Source: Spirosoma sp. SC4-14 (GTDB taxonomy: Bacteria > Bacteroidota > Bacteroidia > Cytophagales > Spirosomataceae). Taken from it: a stretch of DNA of 64,000 nucleotides. The notes below the pieces were generated by a model. That model was not told the DNA's origin, did not search any database, and saw nothing but the letters and a program-made list of their open reading frames with translations. Where the stretch lies: assembly GCF_037201965.1 (NCBI RefSeq), contig NZ_CP147518.1, positions 3,341,001-3,405,000 of the forward strand, in the 5' to 3' direction. Positions 51,398 through 59,693 of this stretch are shown piece after piece; position 1 is the stretch's first letter; each line of letters begins with the position of its first letter. Both the position numbers and the translations under genes were made by a program.

Positions 51398-52861
51398 ATG
51401 AAAATAGTGTTACGGGCTATTGGGCTCCTTTTTGTTTTACTTCTCCTCGTTTTGCTGGTCAATACCTTACGGTTAACGTCGCATCAACTAGCAGACGTAT
51501 CTCCGGCTCCTTCAATAATTGTGCCTGATTCAGCAATTGACCGGCTGGCTGGCGCAATTCGGATTCCGACGGTTTCCTATACGGATTATTCGCTGACCGA
51601 CACTACGCAGTTTGATAAATTTCTACGTTACCTCCAAACGACCTTTCCGCTTATCCATCAGCGATTGACGCGGGATACGTTTAATCAATATGGGCTTCTT
51701 TTTGAGTGGAAAGGCCGAAATCCGGCCTTGAAACCGGTTTTGTTGATGGCACATTACGACGTGGTGCCGGTTATTCAGGGAACGCAGCGGATGTGGAAAC
51801 GCCCTCCGTTTGATGGCATTGTGGCGGACGGGTATCTATATGGACGTGGCACACTCGACGACAAAATGAGCGTGATAGCCCTGATGGAATCGGTGGAGTA
51901 TTTATTGCGGACTAATTACCAGCCGGAGCGCACGCTGTTGCTGGCATTTGGTCAGGATGAAGAAACGTCGGGGAAGCGGGGAGCGCAGACGATTGCGGCT
52001 GCTTTGCAAAAGCGCGGTGTTACGGCAGAGTATGTGCTCGATGAAGGAGGGGTTATTAAAACAGATGGAGTATCGGGGTTGCAAAAGCCGGTAGCCCTGG
52101 TCGGAATCAGCGAGAAGGGCTATCTGAGTCTGGAGTTAACCGCCATAGGTAAAGGAGGACACTCGTCAATGCCACCCGCCCAAACCAGCATTGGTATGGT
52201 TGCCGAAGCTGTTAGTAAACTTGAGAAACACCCATTCCCGGCCCGGCTCGATGGCGGGGTGTCGCACTTACTCGATTATCTGGCATCGGAAGTGTCGTTT
52301 GGCCAACGGGTTGTGTTTGCCAATCAGTGGCTGTTTGCGCCATTAATTGAGCGCACAATGTCGGAAACCAAATCGGGAAATGCATCGATCCGAACCACAA
52401 CGGCTCCCACCATTTTTCGGGCAGGAGCGAAGGATAACGTTTTGCCAATCGATGCCACTGCCACCATTAATTTCCGAATCTTGCCCGGCGATACGGTCGA
52501 TGGCGTAATTGAGCACGTGAAAAAGGTCATCGAAAACGATAGCATCACCGTTAGTGTGCTGGGCAAAGGCAACAATCCGGCTCCGGTATCCGATCCGGAA
52601 AGTCCGGCCTTCATGACGATTCACAAAACGATTCGGAGTGTGTTTCCAGATGTGGTGGTAGCGCCCTACATCATGCTGGGCGCTACCGATTCCAAGTTTT
52701 ATGCGGGCGTAACATCGGCCATCTATCGGTTTTCGCCAGTGCCGCTGAACGATGCCGAAACGCAAACGATTCATGGCACCAATGAGCGAATCGGCGTTAA
52801 GGATTACCAGAACATGATCCGCTTCTATGTGGCGCTTATTCAGAATAGCCAGAAAATCTAA
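51398..52861 (+). CDS. M20-family carboxypeptidase (Gly-Xaa/CPS1-like), membrane-anchored
   Basis: Zinc peptidase of 487 residues. The N-terminal helix IGLLFVLLLLVLLVNTLRL anchors it in the membrane. Metal and catalytic elements are MAHYDVVPV (His and Asp), GRGTLDDKMS, and FGQDEETSGKRG, followed by the dimerisation domain with GKGGHSSMP. This branch resembles carboxypeptidase S/PM20D1. The gene is single, ending at a 12-bp-stem hairpin shared with the convergent DsbA-like gene. The natural substrate is unknown. Confidence 0.88.
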   Translation: MKIVLRAIGLLFVLLLLVLLVNTLRLTSHQLADVSPAPSIIVPDSAIDRLAGAIRIPTVSYTDYSLTDTTQFDKFLRYLQTTFPLIHQRLTRDTFNQYGLLFEWKGRNPALKPVLLMAHYDVVPVIQGTQRMWKRPPFDGIVADGYLYGRGTLDDKMSVIALMESVEYLLRTNYQPERTLLLAFGQDEETSGKRGAQTIAAALQKRGVTAEYVLDEGGVIKTDGVSGLQKPVALVGISEKGYLSLELTAIGKGGHSSMPPAQTSIGMVAEAVSKLEKHPFPARLDGGVSHLLDYLASEVSFGQRVVFANQWLFAPLIERTMSETKSGNASIRTTTAPTIFRAGAKDNVLPIDATATINFRILPGDTVDGVIEHVKKVIENDSITVSVLGKGNNPAPVSDPESPAFMTIHKTIRSVFPDVVVAPYIMLGATDSKFYAGVTSAIYRFSPVPLNDAETQTIHGTNERIGVKDYQNMIRFYVALIQNSQKI

Positions 52862-52891
52862 AACTGGTTTATCGCAAAGGTTATTAAGCTG

Positions 52892-52937
52892 ATTCGCAAC
52901 GCTCACCGGGGATTATTGTTCTGTAAGCGTTGCGAAT
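52892..52937. terminator. Convergent terminator hairpin
   Basis: ATTCGCAACGCT (52892-52903) and AGCGTTGCGAAT (52926-52937) form a perfect 12-bp stem between the M20 gene (+) and the DsbA-like gene (-). There is no U-tract, so termination may rely on the stem alone or on Rho. Confidence 0.6.
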
Positions 52938-52956
52938 ACGGTATAACAACGCGCTT

Positions 52957-53604
52957 TTAGCTTGTAGTAACTGTTTCGGCCCAGGCGGTGTTCAGCGCGC
53001 CGAGAAACGTTTCGGGGGCCTGGGCTCCCGAAACCGCATAGCGACGGTTCAATACAAAGAAAGGTACCCCTCTGGCCCCTACCTGTTGCGCTTCATATAT
53101 ATCCCGATTCACGTCATCGGCAAACGCATCGCCTGCCAGTACGGTTTGCACTTCAGTTGCATCGAGACCAATAGCTGTTCCTAATTCAAGCAGGGTGGCA
53201 TGATCGGCCGTGTTTCGTCCTTCGGTAAAATAAGCCCGAAACAGCCGTTCTTCGGCAGCATCGCCAAGTCCTTTCGTTTTGGCTAGTTGAATCAGCCGGT
53301 GAGCGTCGAACGAATTGGCAACAATAGCCCGGTCAAAATCGTAGGCCAGCCCTACTTCTTGCGCCATAGCCGTAACGCGGTCGTTCATCTGGCGGGCCTG
53401 CTCGACACTCCAGCCTTTCACTTCGGCCAGGTATTCATTAATATTTTTGCCGGGATCGGTTTTCATCGCTGGATTCAACTGAAAACTCTTCCAGACCACG
53501 TTGATTTGTTCGTTGTGCGGAAACTGACTGAGGGCCTGTTCAAACTTGCGCTTGCCGATATAGCAAAACGGACACATCACATCACTCCAAATTTCTACGT
53601 CCAT
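52957..53604 (-). CDS. DsbA-family oxidoreductase (FrnE-like)
   Basis: Thioredoxin-fold protein of 215 residues, no signal peptide. The redox motif is CPFC at 11-14, followed by a helical insertion (about 60-150) and the cis-Pro loop in GVPFFVLNRRYAVSGAQ near 180-195. FrnE proteins act on disulfides or as glutathione S-transferase-like isomerases in the cytoplasm. The gene stands alone, convergent with the M20 peptidase gene. Confidence 0.92.
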   Translation of the reverse strand: MDVEIWSDVMCPFCYIGKRKFEQALSQFPHNEQINVVWKSFQLNPAMKTDPGKNINEYLAEVKGWSVEQARQMNDRVTAMAQEVGLAYDFDRAIVANSFDAHRLIQLAKTKGLGDAAEERLFRAYFTEGRNTADHATLLELGTAIGLDATEVQTVLAGDAFADDVNRDIYEAQQVGARGVPFFVLNRRYAVSGAQAPETFLGALNTAWAETVTTS

Positions 53605-53718
53605 GCTGTTTCGTTATCTGTATTTTGTTATCAGGTCATTAGCTTATTCTCCAACAGGGCTTTAAAACGTATAACCACGTAGTGGGGGCATCTTAGTAGT
53701 AGTTTTCCTGTTTTTATA

Positions 53719-53825
53719 GCTCCGTAGGAGCGATATCTGCCGGAATCATGCCGCTCTTACAGAGCTACAAATACACAACCTCACTAAAGAGCTACTACGG
53801 TGACATGCCTACGGCATTTTTATCA
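53719..53825. repeat. Cluster of short palindromes, probable interspersed-repeat relic
   Basis: GCTCC-GTA-GGAGC (53719-53731) and GCTCT-TAC-AGAGC (53753-53765) are perfect small palindromes, and GCC-TAC-GGC followed by T5 closes the block near 53817. The sequence TCCGTAGGAGCGATATCT resembles short interspersed repeats I know from other Bacteroidota genomes. It lies between the DsbA-like and the methyltransferase genes. Confidence 0.5.
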
Positions 53826-53854
53826 AAAAGCCCTGTATTCTCCAATGACAACAC

Positions 53855-54913
53855 TTAAACCGATGGTTTTTGTGCCCAGATGAGGCCATAATCCATTTGT
53901 GTAGGAATATTGTGGACTGTCGGAACAAGACCAACCTCTTCAAACCAGCCACGATACTCGGCCCGGCTGTAGCAGCGCCCTTTGGTATTCCAGAACAATT
54001 GCGCCGAATAGTCCGTCACGGCGAGTGGTCCATCGAGTTCGTCGTTCAGAAATGCGTCGTGGACCCAAAGTTCACCCCCCGGACGAATGGCAGCCGCGAA
54101 CCGATTGGCCAGTCGTTGGCAGGTTGGCGTCGGCCAGTCGTGAAAGAGGCTGGCTGCCAGAAGCAGATCGGTTTTGGGTAACTCGTCGGTTAGCATGTCG
54201 CCGGGTAAAAACGTTATTCGTTCGCGTAGTGTTTCGGTGCCGGGCCGACCACTCATAACTAGTTCGTCTAAAAGTTCTGCCGCTACCGCCAGAACGGCTG
54301 GCCGGTCCAGAAGGGTAGCCGTTGAGGTTGGGTTATTCAGCAACCATTCGTAGGTGTAAAAACCCGTACCTCCGGCAACATCCAGTAAATGCCCTTCGCG
54401 TTTGGTGAGTTTGGAGGCCACAATGGGCGACAGTCGGCGGGCACGTCCGGCCAATCCCAGCGTAAGGCTGCGGGCCAGTTCCAGATCGTCCATAGGTGAC
54501 GGACCTTCGCCTTCTTTCACGAACGAAATACCCTGTAGAGTGTCCAGCGGACCATCGTTTTTGAGCCGGATTGCCATGTCGAGAGCGCCCGGATCATTGC
54601 TTTCCAGACCCACATAGCCAGTCAGGTTAGGTACATTCGACTGGATAAGAAAGTGCCCGAGTTCAGTAATGGTCAACTTACCCGATTGGTCGATGCGTAG
54701 CAGGTCCATCGCACACAGCGCCGGGAACAGCACCAGAGCTGGCCGTTCGGCAAGACCAAGACTGGTACTTGCCTGCTGAATACTAAGCGGATTATTGGCC
54801 AATAAATCAAATACGTGCAAATGGCTTACGGCGGCAATTAATAAACGGGAGCCAAACATAGCCCGCAGGTGTTGGGTAATGGGTGCCAGATCGGGCTGGA
54901 AGTCAGTATGCAT
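53855..54913 (-). CDS. O-methyltransferase, acetylserotonin/hydroxyindole type
   Basis: SAM-dependent methyltransferase of about 352 residues. The N-terminal winged-helix dimerisation domain is recognisable (LLIAAVSHLHVFDLLANNPL, then LTITELGHFLIQ). The SAM-binding Rossmann block is GHLLDVAGGTGFYTYEWL, and the acidic/motif IV region is DLLLAASLFHDWPTP with the His-Asp pair at the catalytic position. I start at the ATG at 54913; the longer frame only adds variable residues. Such enzymes often act in secondary metabolism; no biosynthetic partner is next to it. Confidence 0.88.
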   Translation of the reverse strand: MHTDFQPDLAPITQHLRAMFGSRLLIAAVSHLHVFDLLANNPLSIQQASTSLGLAERPALVLFPALCAMDLLRIDQSGKLTITELGHFLIQSNVPNLTGYVGLESNDPGALDMAIRLKNDGPLDTLQGISFVKEGEGPSPMDDLELARSLTLGLAGRARRLSPIVASKLTKREGHLLDVAGGTGFYTYEWLLNNPTSTATLLDRPAVLAVAAELLDELVMSGRPGTETLRERITFLPGDMLTDELPKTDLLLAASLFHDWPTPTCQRLANRFAAAIRPGGELWVHDAFLNDELDGPLAVTDYSAQLFWNTKGRCYSRAEYRGWFEEVGLVPTVHNIPTQMDYGLIWAQKPSV

Positions 54914-55118
54914 TGTGTTGAGGTTGTGTTCGGGCAACAAAAGTCTGCCAATAAAAGCAATTGAACGGTTATCGACTACTGGTTCATTTTAGCAGGTAAA
55001 AGCCAGCCAGCGTCGATTCTGGACCGAACTTACTTGCAAATCAGGCCGTTTGTTTACTAATCATTGGTTACTTGTCATTGGCCATTAGCTATTGGGAAAA
55101 TACACAACCTGACTATGT

Positions 55119-56036
55119 ATGCCATCAATCTCTACACAAGAAACAACATTATCGACCCAAAAACGACCACTCTTAGCCTGGGTATTACTTTTCATTCTGG
55201 CACTGGTGTGGGGCAGTTCGTTCATTCTGATCAAGCGGAGCCTGGTTGCTTTTGAAACCGATCAGGTAGCTGCTGGTCGTATTTTTTTCGCCTTCCTGTT
55301 CTTTTCGCCCTTTTTGGGGGTGCAGGCCCGCAATACCGACATCCGGATGTCGGTACGGAGCCGCTGGCTGGCGTTGCTGGGGGCGGGCATGTTTGGGTAT
55401 CTGATACCGGCTTTTCTGTTTGCCGAAGCGGGAGCCCATCTCAACAGTTCGCTGGCGGGGGCTCTGAACGCACTCAGCCCATTGTTCACCCTGCTGATTG
55501 GCGTTGTTTTTTTCGGGCGGGTATTGCGCATCTGGCAGAGTCTGGGAATTCTGCTCGGGCTGGCTGGTTCGGTTTTGTTGATTTTTTATAGCGCCACCGG
55601 CACGTTTTCCGTAAACGGTTATGCCTTGCTGGTAGTGCTGGCAACGTTGTGCTATGGCATCAATATTAACATAATTGGCCGGTTTCTGAGCCATATGCCA
55701 GCCCTGGTATCGACGGCCTGGATCTTTGCGTTTGTTGGGCCAATTGCGTTTGTAATATTAGTATTCACTGATTTCTTTTCGAAGCTGATGCTCCCCACGG
55801 CCAGCGTTTCGCTGGCAACACTAATCTGTCTTGGCGTATTGGGGTCGGGTGTGATGTCGGTAATTTTTAACCGGATAGTGCAGTTGGCATCGCCTTTGTT
55901 TGCCGCATCGGTTACGTATCTAATGCCCGGAGTAGCACTGCTATGGGGTGTTTTAGATGGCGAACGGATCTATCCTGTTCAGTTTATGGGCTTGGGCATC
56001 TGCCTGCTCGGCATATGGCTCATCAATAAGTCCTGA
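55119..56036 (+). CDS. EamA-family (DMT) transporter
   Basis: Inner-membrane carrier of 305 residues with ten helices in two EamA repeats. The first opens LLAWVLLFILALVWGSSFIL and ends at GVVFFGRVLR near 135, and the second closes with LMPGVALLWGVLDGERIYP near 275. The substrate is unknown; the family usually exports amino acids or related metabolites. The biotin carrier gene lies 87 bp downstream on the same strand. The two DMT carriers in this window are only distantly alike. Confidence 0.9.
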   Translation: MPSISTQETTLSTQKRPLLAWVLLFILALVWGSSFILIKRSLVAFETDQVAAGRIFFAFLFFSPFLGVQARNTDIRMSVRSRWLALLGAGMFGYLIPAFLFAEAGAHLNSSLAGALNALSPLFTLLIGVVFFGRVLRIWQSLGILLGLAGSVLLIFYSATGTFSVNGYALLVVLATLCYGININIIGRFLSHMPALVSTAWIFAFVGPIAFVILVFTDFFSKLMLPTASVSLATLICLGVLGSGVMSVIFNRIVQLASPLFAASVTYLMPGVALLWGVLDGERIYPVQFMGLGICLLGIWLINKS

Positions 56037-56044
56037 AAAAAGTT

Positions 56045-56125
56045 ATGGTTTATGGCGTTGTGTGTATAGTTTAGCTGTTCGGGAAGACGTTATCGCTTTC
56101 TGCTTCATTCGTTCGCATAAACCAT
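56045..56125. repeat. Inverted repeat with GGTTTATG/CATAAACC arms
   Basis: ATGGTTTATG (56045-56054) and CATAAACCAT (56116-56125) are perfect 10-bp arms flanking about 60 nt in the gap before the biotin carrier gene, reaching its start codon. It belongs to the recurring GGTTTATGG / CCATAAACC group, although here the arms lack the adjoining GTTGC. Confidence 0.5.
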
Positions 56126-56624
56126 GTATCAGACAACCCTGAATGACCAGGTCATTACCATTGATTTTACCGGCGACACCCCGCAGGTCAATGGCAACAG
56201 TTTTGATTGGGATTTTGTCAAACTCACCGACCGCACGTTCCATATTCTGCACCAGAATCGTTCCTATACGGCCGAAGTTCTTGAACTGAACAGCGCCGAA
56301 AAAATGGTTCGACTGAAAATCAATGGCCACATTCAGGAGGTTCAGCTAAAAGACAGGTTCGATCTGTTGCTCGAAAAAATGGGCATCAGTAGTGCTGCCC
56401 ATGCAAAAATTAATGATCTGAAAGCACCGATGCCGGGGCTTATTGTGGGGATAAACAGCCAACCCGGCGATACAGTGAAAAAGGGGGATAGCCTGCTGAT
56501 TCTGGAAGCGATGAAAATGGAGAACGTGCTGAAAGCCACCGCCGATAGTACTATAAAAACCATTCGGGTCGAAAAAGGCAATCGGGTCGAAAAAGGCCAG
56601 GTGCTGATTGAGTTTGCGGCTTAA
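56124..56624 (+). CDS. Biotin/lipoyl-attachment carrier protein (acyl-CoA carboxylase BCCP-like)
   Basis: Biotin carrier of 166 residues. The C-terminal biotinyl domain (about 95-166) holds the target Lys131 in EAMKMEN, preceded by [19 protein letters not shown] and followed by [13 protein letters not shown]. The N-terminal ~90 residues are a beta-rich segment typical of carriers that accompany propionyl/acyl-CoA carboxylases in Bacteroidota. The carboxylase and carboxyltransferase subunits are not adjacent. It sits between an EamA gene and pyrH. Confidence 0.92.
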   Translation: MYQTTLNDQVITIDFTGDTPQVNGNSFDWDFVKLTDRTFHILHQNRSYTAEVLELNSAEKMVRLKINGHIQEVQLKDRFDLLLEKMGISSAAHAKINDLKAPMPGLIVGINSQPGDTVKKGDSLLILEAMKMENVLKATADSTIKTIRVEKGNRVEKGQVLIEFAA

Positions 56625-56705
56625 GTATCAGTAAGGCGATCGGTCGTAGAATAAAAACCCATCGGAAATCTCCGGGGGCTAGCTTCCATGCCCCATGCTT
56701 TTTTC

Positions 56706-56713
56706 TATCTTTG
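56706..56713 (+). promoter_or_regulatory. -7 promoter box of pyrH
   Basis: TATCTTTG is an exact TAnnTTTG element and lies 18 bp before the pyrH ATG at 56732, implying a very short leader. It also shows that the in-frame TTG at 56711 is inside the promoter and not the start. A clear -33 TTG is not seen. Confidence 0.6.
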
Positions 56714-56731
56714 CACCCAAAATCTCTCCTC

Positions 56732-57472
56732 ATGACACCTTCGACGAACTATAAACGCATTCTGCTCAAACTGAGCGGAGAGGCATTGGCGGGTCCTAAT
56801 GGTTACAACATCGATCCGGCTGTACTTGAACAATACAGCCATGAAATTAAGCAGGTGGTCGACATGGGCGTTCAGGTCGCCATCGTAATTGGTGGGGGTA
56901 ATATCTTTCGGGGCGTATCGGGCGAACGATCAGGTATCGACCGGGTACAGGGCGATTATATGGGAATGCTGGCTACCGTTATTAACGCAATGGCTATTCA
57001 GAGCTCGCTCGAAAAACATGGACTGTATACCCGTGTGATGTCGGCCATTAAAATGGAACAGGTCTGTGAACCATACGTTCGTCGGCGGGCAGTGCGGCAC
57101 CTCGAAAAAGGCCGGGTCGTCATTTTCGGTGCCGGAACCGGTAACCCTTATTTCACAACCGATTCAACGGCTGCTTTGCGGGCCATCGAAATTGAAGCCG
57201 ATGTTGTTCTGAAAGGTACCAAAGTAGATGGTGTTTACACGGCCGATCCGGTTAAGGACAAAACGGCTACGCGGTATACAAGCATCACCTTCGACGACGT
57301 TTATGAAAAGAAACTGAGCGTTATGGACCTGACGGCCTTTACGCTATGCCAGGAGAACAACCTTCCGATCATCGTCTTCAACATGAATGAAACCGGTAGT
57401 TTGCTCCGGCTTGTCCAGGGCGAAGATATCGGCACCTTGATTACGGCTAAATTACCAGAAGAAACAGTATAA
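56732..57472 (+). CDS. pyrH: UMP kinase
   Basis: Bacterial UMP kinase, amino-acid-kinase fold, about 246 residues, converting UMP to UDP in pyrimidine synthesis. [15 protein letters not shown] is the phosphate-binding start, [11 protein letters not shown] near 55-65 and [19 protein letters not shown] near 135-153 are diagnostic, and [13 protein letters not shown] follows near 165. The ATG at 56732 is chosen because it begins the canonical fold. frr is next downstream, the common bacterial pairing, but a 100-nt heptamer inverted repeat separates them. Confidence 0.96.
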   Translation: MTPSTNYKRILLKLSGEALAGPNGYNIDPAVLEQYSHEIKQVVDMGVQVAIVIGGGNIFRGVSGERSGIDRVQGDYMGMLATVINAMAIQSSLEKHGLYTRVMSAIKMEQVCEPYVRRRAVRHLEKGRVVIFGAGTGNPYFTTDSTAALRAIEIEADVVLKGTKVDGVYTADPVKDKTATRYTSITFDDVYEKKLSVMDLTAFTLCQENNLPIIVFNMNETGSLLRLVQGEDIGTLITAKLPEETV

Positions 57473-57475
57473 AAC

Positions 57476-57574
57476 GTTTATGGTTTACGGTTTATGGTTT
57501 ATGGTTGCTCCGCCTTTTAGCGCACATCTTACTAACGCAGCGCAACCATAAACCGTAAACCATAAACCGTAAAC
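57476..57574. repeat. Heptamer-built inverted repeat between pyrH and frr
   Basis: The left arm (57476-57508) is a run of GGTTTAY heptamers ending in GGTTGC; the right arm (57542-57574) is its reverse complement with three mismatches in 33 nt. A 33-nt loop separates them. The unit repeats with a strict 7-nt period on both sides. Related arms occur at 29716, 56045 and 11502. It may be a dispersed repeat element that has expanded, and it would fold into a long hairpin in a pyrH-frr transcript. Confidence 0.75.
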
Positions 57575-57588
57575 TACAAACCACAACA

Positions 57589-58149
57589 ATGGAAGAGATC
57601 GAGCTATATCTCGACGATGCAAAAGATACGATGGAGAAGGCGCTTAAGCACCTGGCCATTGAACTGACTAAAATTCGGGCCGGAAAGGCATCACCGCAGA
57701 TGCTCGACGGTATTCAGGTCGAATATTACGGGATGCTGTCGCCGTTGAATACGGTTGCCTCCATCACTACGCCCGATGCCCGCACCATTGCTATTAAGCC
57801 CTTCGAACGGAAAATTATTGGTGATGTCGAAAAAGCAATTCGTAATTCGAATCTGGGGCTGGCTCCTAATAACGACGGTGAAATTATTCGCCTGAGCATC
57901 CCGCCCCTGACCGAAGAACGTCGTCGCGACCTCGTTAAGAAAGTGAAACAGGAGGTTGAAACAGCTAAAGTAAACGTTCGTAATATCCGGAAAGATACCA
58001 ACGAAGACATTCGTAAACTGGTGAAAGAAGGCGTTTCGGAAGATGCCGTTAAACAGGGTGAAGAACGTGTTCAAAAATTGACCGATGCCTTTATTGCGCG
58101 TGTCGATGACGTGTTTGCCGCCAAGGAAAAAGACATTCTGTCGGTATAA
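57589..58149 (+). CDS. frr: Ribosome recycling factor
   Basis: Translation factor of 186 residues that splits post-termination ribosomes together with EF-G. HLAIELTKIRAGKASPQML near 22-40, SPLNTVASITTPDARTI in the small domain and VRNIRKDTNEDIRKL near 125-140 are the hallmark blocks. The length is standard. It follows pyrH, separated by the heptamer inverted repeat, and ends at a strong terminator. Confidence 0.97.
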   Translation: MEEIELYLDDAKDTMEKALKHLAIELTKIRAGKASPQMLDGIQVEYYGMLSPLNTVASITTPDARTIAIKPFERKIIGDVEKAIRNSNLGLAPNNDGEIIRLSIPPLTEERRRDLVKKVKQEVETAKVNVRNIRKDTNEDIRKLVKEGVSEDAVKQGEERVQKLTDAFIARVDDVFAAKEKDILSV

Positions 58150-58169
58150 ATTATATGAATGTATCGGTT

Positions 58170-58201
58170 AAAAGCCGATCATCCAGCGATGATCGGCTTT
58201 T
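58170..58201 (+). terminator. Terminator of frr
   Basis: AAAAGCCGATCAT (58170-58182) and ATGATCGGCTTTT (58189-58201) form a perfect 13-bp stem with a 6-nt loop, 20 bp after the frr stop. The flanking A4/T4 makes it usable for the convergent DinB gene too. Confidence 0.85.
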
Positions 58202-58222
58202 GCGTTTGAACTGTTGAGTCGT

Positions 58223-58819
58223 TTATTCACTGAACGCCCTCTGGCTGAATAATTGATGGCGTACACGCTGTGCCTGTAAAACATGCCGTTGCTCATGCGC
58301 AATCAGAAACCGAAACGTGTCGCCCAGGCTTAGCCTGATCCAGCGGGCAATGGAAATCGGGATGCGTAATTTGCTAATGTCAACCTGTTGTGCCCGTTCG
58401 AGCAGTTGGAGCAGGCGTTCCTGTTGTCGCAAAAACTCGGTCAGAACAGCCTCTGTGTCGAGCTGTTGTTGTGGCGTATGGTTCTTCACTGCTTTCATTT
58501 TCAGCCGAATGCTTCCATCGGCACCCGGCTGCATCGTCTCGGCGAAATAATTCCCTAACCAGCCACTCGTAAATGTTTCCTGAGGCAGAAGACACTGCTG
58601 CTGGCCAGTTTGAATGCTTTTCTCCATAAGCGGCAGATAATAAAACCCGTAGCTGCTCAGATGGTCGAGACATTGCACAATACTCCATTGATCGGGAGCA
58701 GGGGCCTGACGTAACTGAGCTTCGGTCAATGGCCTGAACTCCTGCTCGATAATCCGTTGAAGGGCATCTACATCGTTGTATAGATCCTGTAACAATAAGT
58801 TTGTTGTAAAACGTGGCAT
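58223..58819 (-). CDS. DinB-family protein
   Basis: Four-helix-bundle protein of 198 residues in the DinB/YfiT superfamily. The metal ligand His in WSIVQCLDHLSSYGFYYL (near 55) and the HEQRHVLQAQRV pair near 175-186 (HxxxH) are the expected metal site. Many members are thiol-dependent transferases or damage-inducible enzymes, but functions are usually unknown. It is transcribed after a Crp/Fnr regulator gene with a palindrome between them. Confidence 0.85.
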   Translation of the reverse strand: MPRFTTNLLLQDLYNDVDALQRIIEQEFRPLTEAQLRQAPAPDQWSIVQCLDHLSSYGFYYLPLMEKSIQTGQQQCLLPQETFTSGWLGNYFAETMQPGADGSIRLKMKAVKNHTPQQQLDTEAVLTEFLRQQERLLQLLERAQQVDISKLRIPISIARWIRLSLGDTFRFLIAHEQRHVLQAQRVRHQLFSQRAFSE

Positions 58820-58861
58820 GGTAGCTTGATTTATGCCCCAAACCTACTGGAACACACAACA

Positions 58862-58889
58862 AAAAATCTTGGTCTGGACCAAGATTTTT
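58862..58889 (-). terminator. 28-bp palindrome between the Crp/Fnr and DinB genes
   Basis: AAAAATCTTGGTC and GACCAAGATTTTT are perfect 13-bp arms around a central TG. On the minus strand the CTTGGTC/GACCAAG stem is followed by T6, so it fits a terminator of the Crp/Fnr gene, which ends 50 bp upstream in reading direction. It could instead be an operator, as it lies 43 bp before the DinB start. Confidence 0.6.
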
Positions 58890-58939
58890 GCCTGGCTATG
58901 GAAATAATGGCGCGACCATTCCTTGTGTCTATCTGATCG

Positions 58940-59518
58940 TTACAGCCGGACTGATTTCAGCAGTTTACTGAACGTAGTGGGATCGAGGCTCAGGTAAGAG
59001 GCCAGGTATTTATGCGGAATCAGTTGCAGAACGTGCGGACTTCGGGTGAGGAGTATCCGAAATTTCTCCTCTGCGCTGAAAGATGCTAACTCAATTTGCC
59101 GTTCGAGCACTCCGCCCAGCACCTGTGCTGTGGCCAGCCGCACCCAGCGTTCGATAGCCGGATAAGTATCCATCAGCCGCGTAAAATCAGGAAACGACAG
59201 TCGTAGCATATGGCTGGTCGTTAGGGTTTCCAGATAATAGCGGGAGGGTTGCTGTAAGAGAAACGAGTCGACAACCCCCGAAAACGATCCGGTATAGGAA
59301 AAAACCAGGGTCGTTTCCTTGGCGTCGTCGCCCTGATAAAACGCCCGCTGAACGCCATCGAGCACGAAATAAACGTAATGCTCAGTTTCGCCAGCGCTGG
59401 TCAACAGGGTTTTGCGCCGGTAGCTGACCGGGTGCCAGCAATCGGCAAAGGCGTTCCAAGCCTCGTCGGGCAATGGCCAGGTGTGAAATACGGTTTTTTT
59501 TAGGGCTTCTTTTTCCAA
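58940..59518 (-). CDS. Crp/Fnr-family transcriptional regulator (TTG start)
   Basis: About 192 residues. The cyclic-nucleotide-binding-like beta-roll occupies the first ~115 residues (KTLLTSAGETEHYVYFVLDG, then GSFSGVVDSFLLQQPSRYYL), followed by a C-helix and a short winged HTH ending KYLASYLSLDPTTFSKLLKS. No Cys cluster for an iron-sulfur centre is visible. Translation must begin at TTG because an in-frame stop lies two codons upstream and no ATG follows near the N-terminus. It may control itself or the neighbouring DinB gene. Confidence 0.88.
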   Translation of the reverse strand: MEKEALKKTVFHTWPLPDEAWNAFADCWHPVSYRRKTLLTSAGETEHYVYFVLDGVQRAFYQGDDAKETTLVFSYTGSFSGVVDSFLLQQPSRYYLETLTTSHMLRLSFPDFTRLMDTYPAIERWVRLATAQVLGGVLERQIELASFSAEEKFRILLTRSPHVLQLIPHKYLASYLSLDPTTFSKLLKSVRL

Positions 59519-59693
59519 GATTCAATAGGGGAGATCGTAGCCAGAAATGTACGAAAGAATAGCATCTTTAGCAGCGCTGCAAAGCCAGAACGGGCGAGCG
59601 ATCCACCGATAAGTAAATATAGATTTCTATTTGTGGTGACTAATTTCTGTTTTGAGCGGAAATGCCAAACTTACTGGCTACCAACCACACGTA

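Noticed and set aside
57476..57508. Telomere-like repeat
   Set aside because: The GGTTTAY run resembles telomeric sequence superficially, but it is short, internal, paired with an inverted copy and flanked by essential genes.
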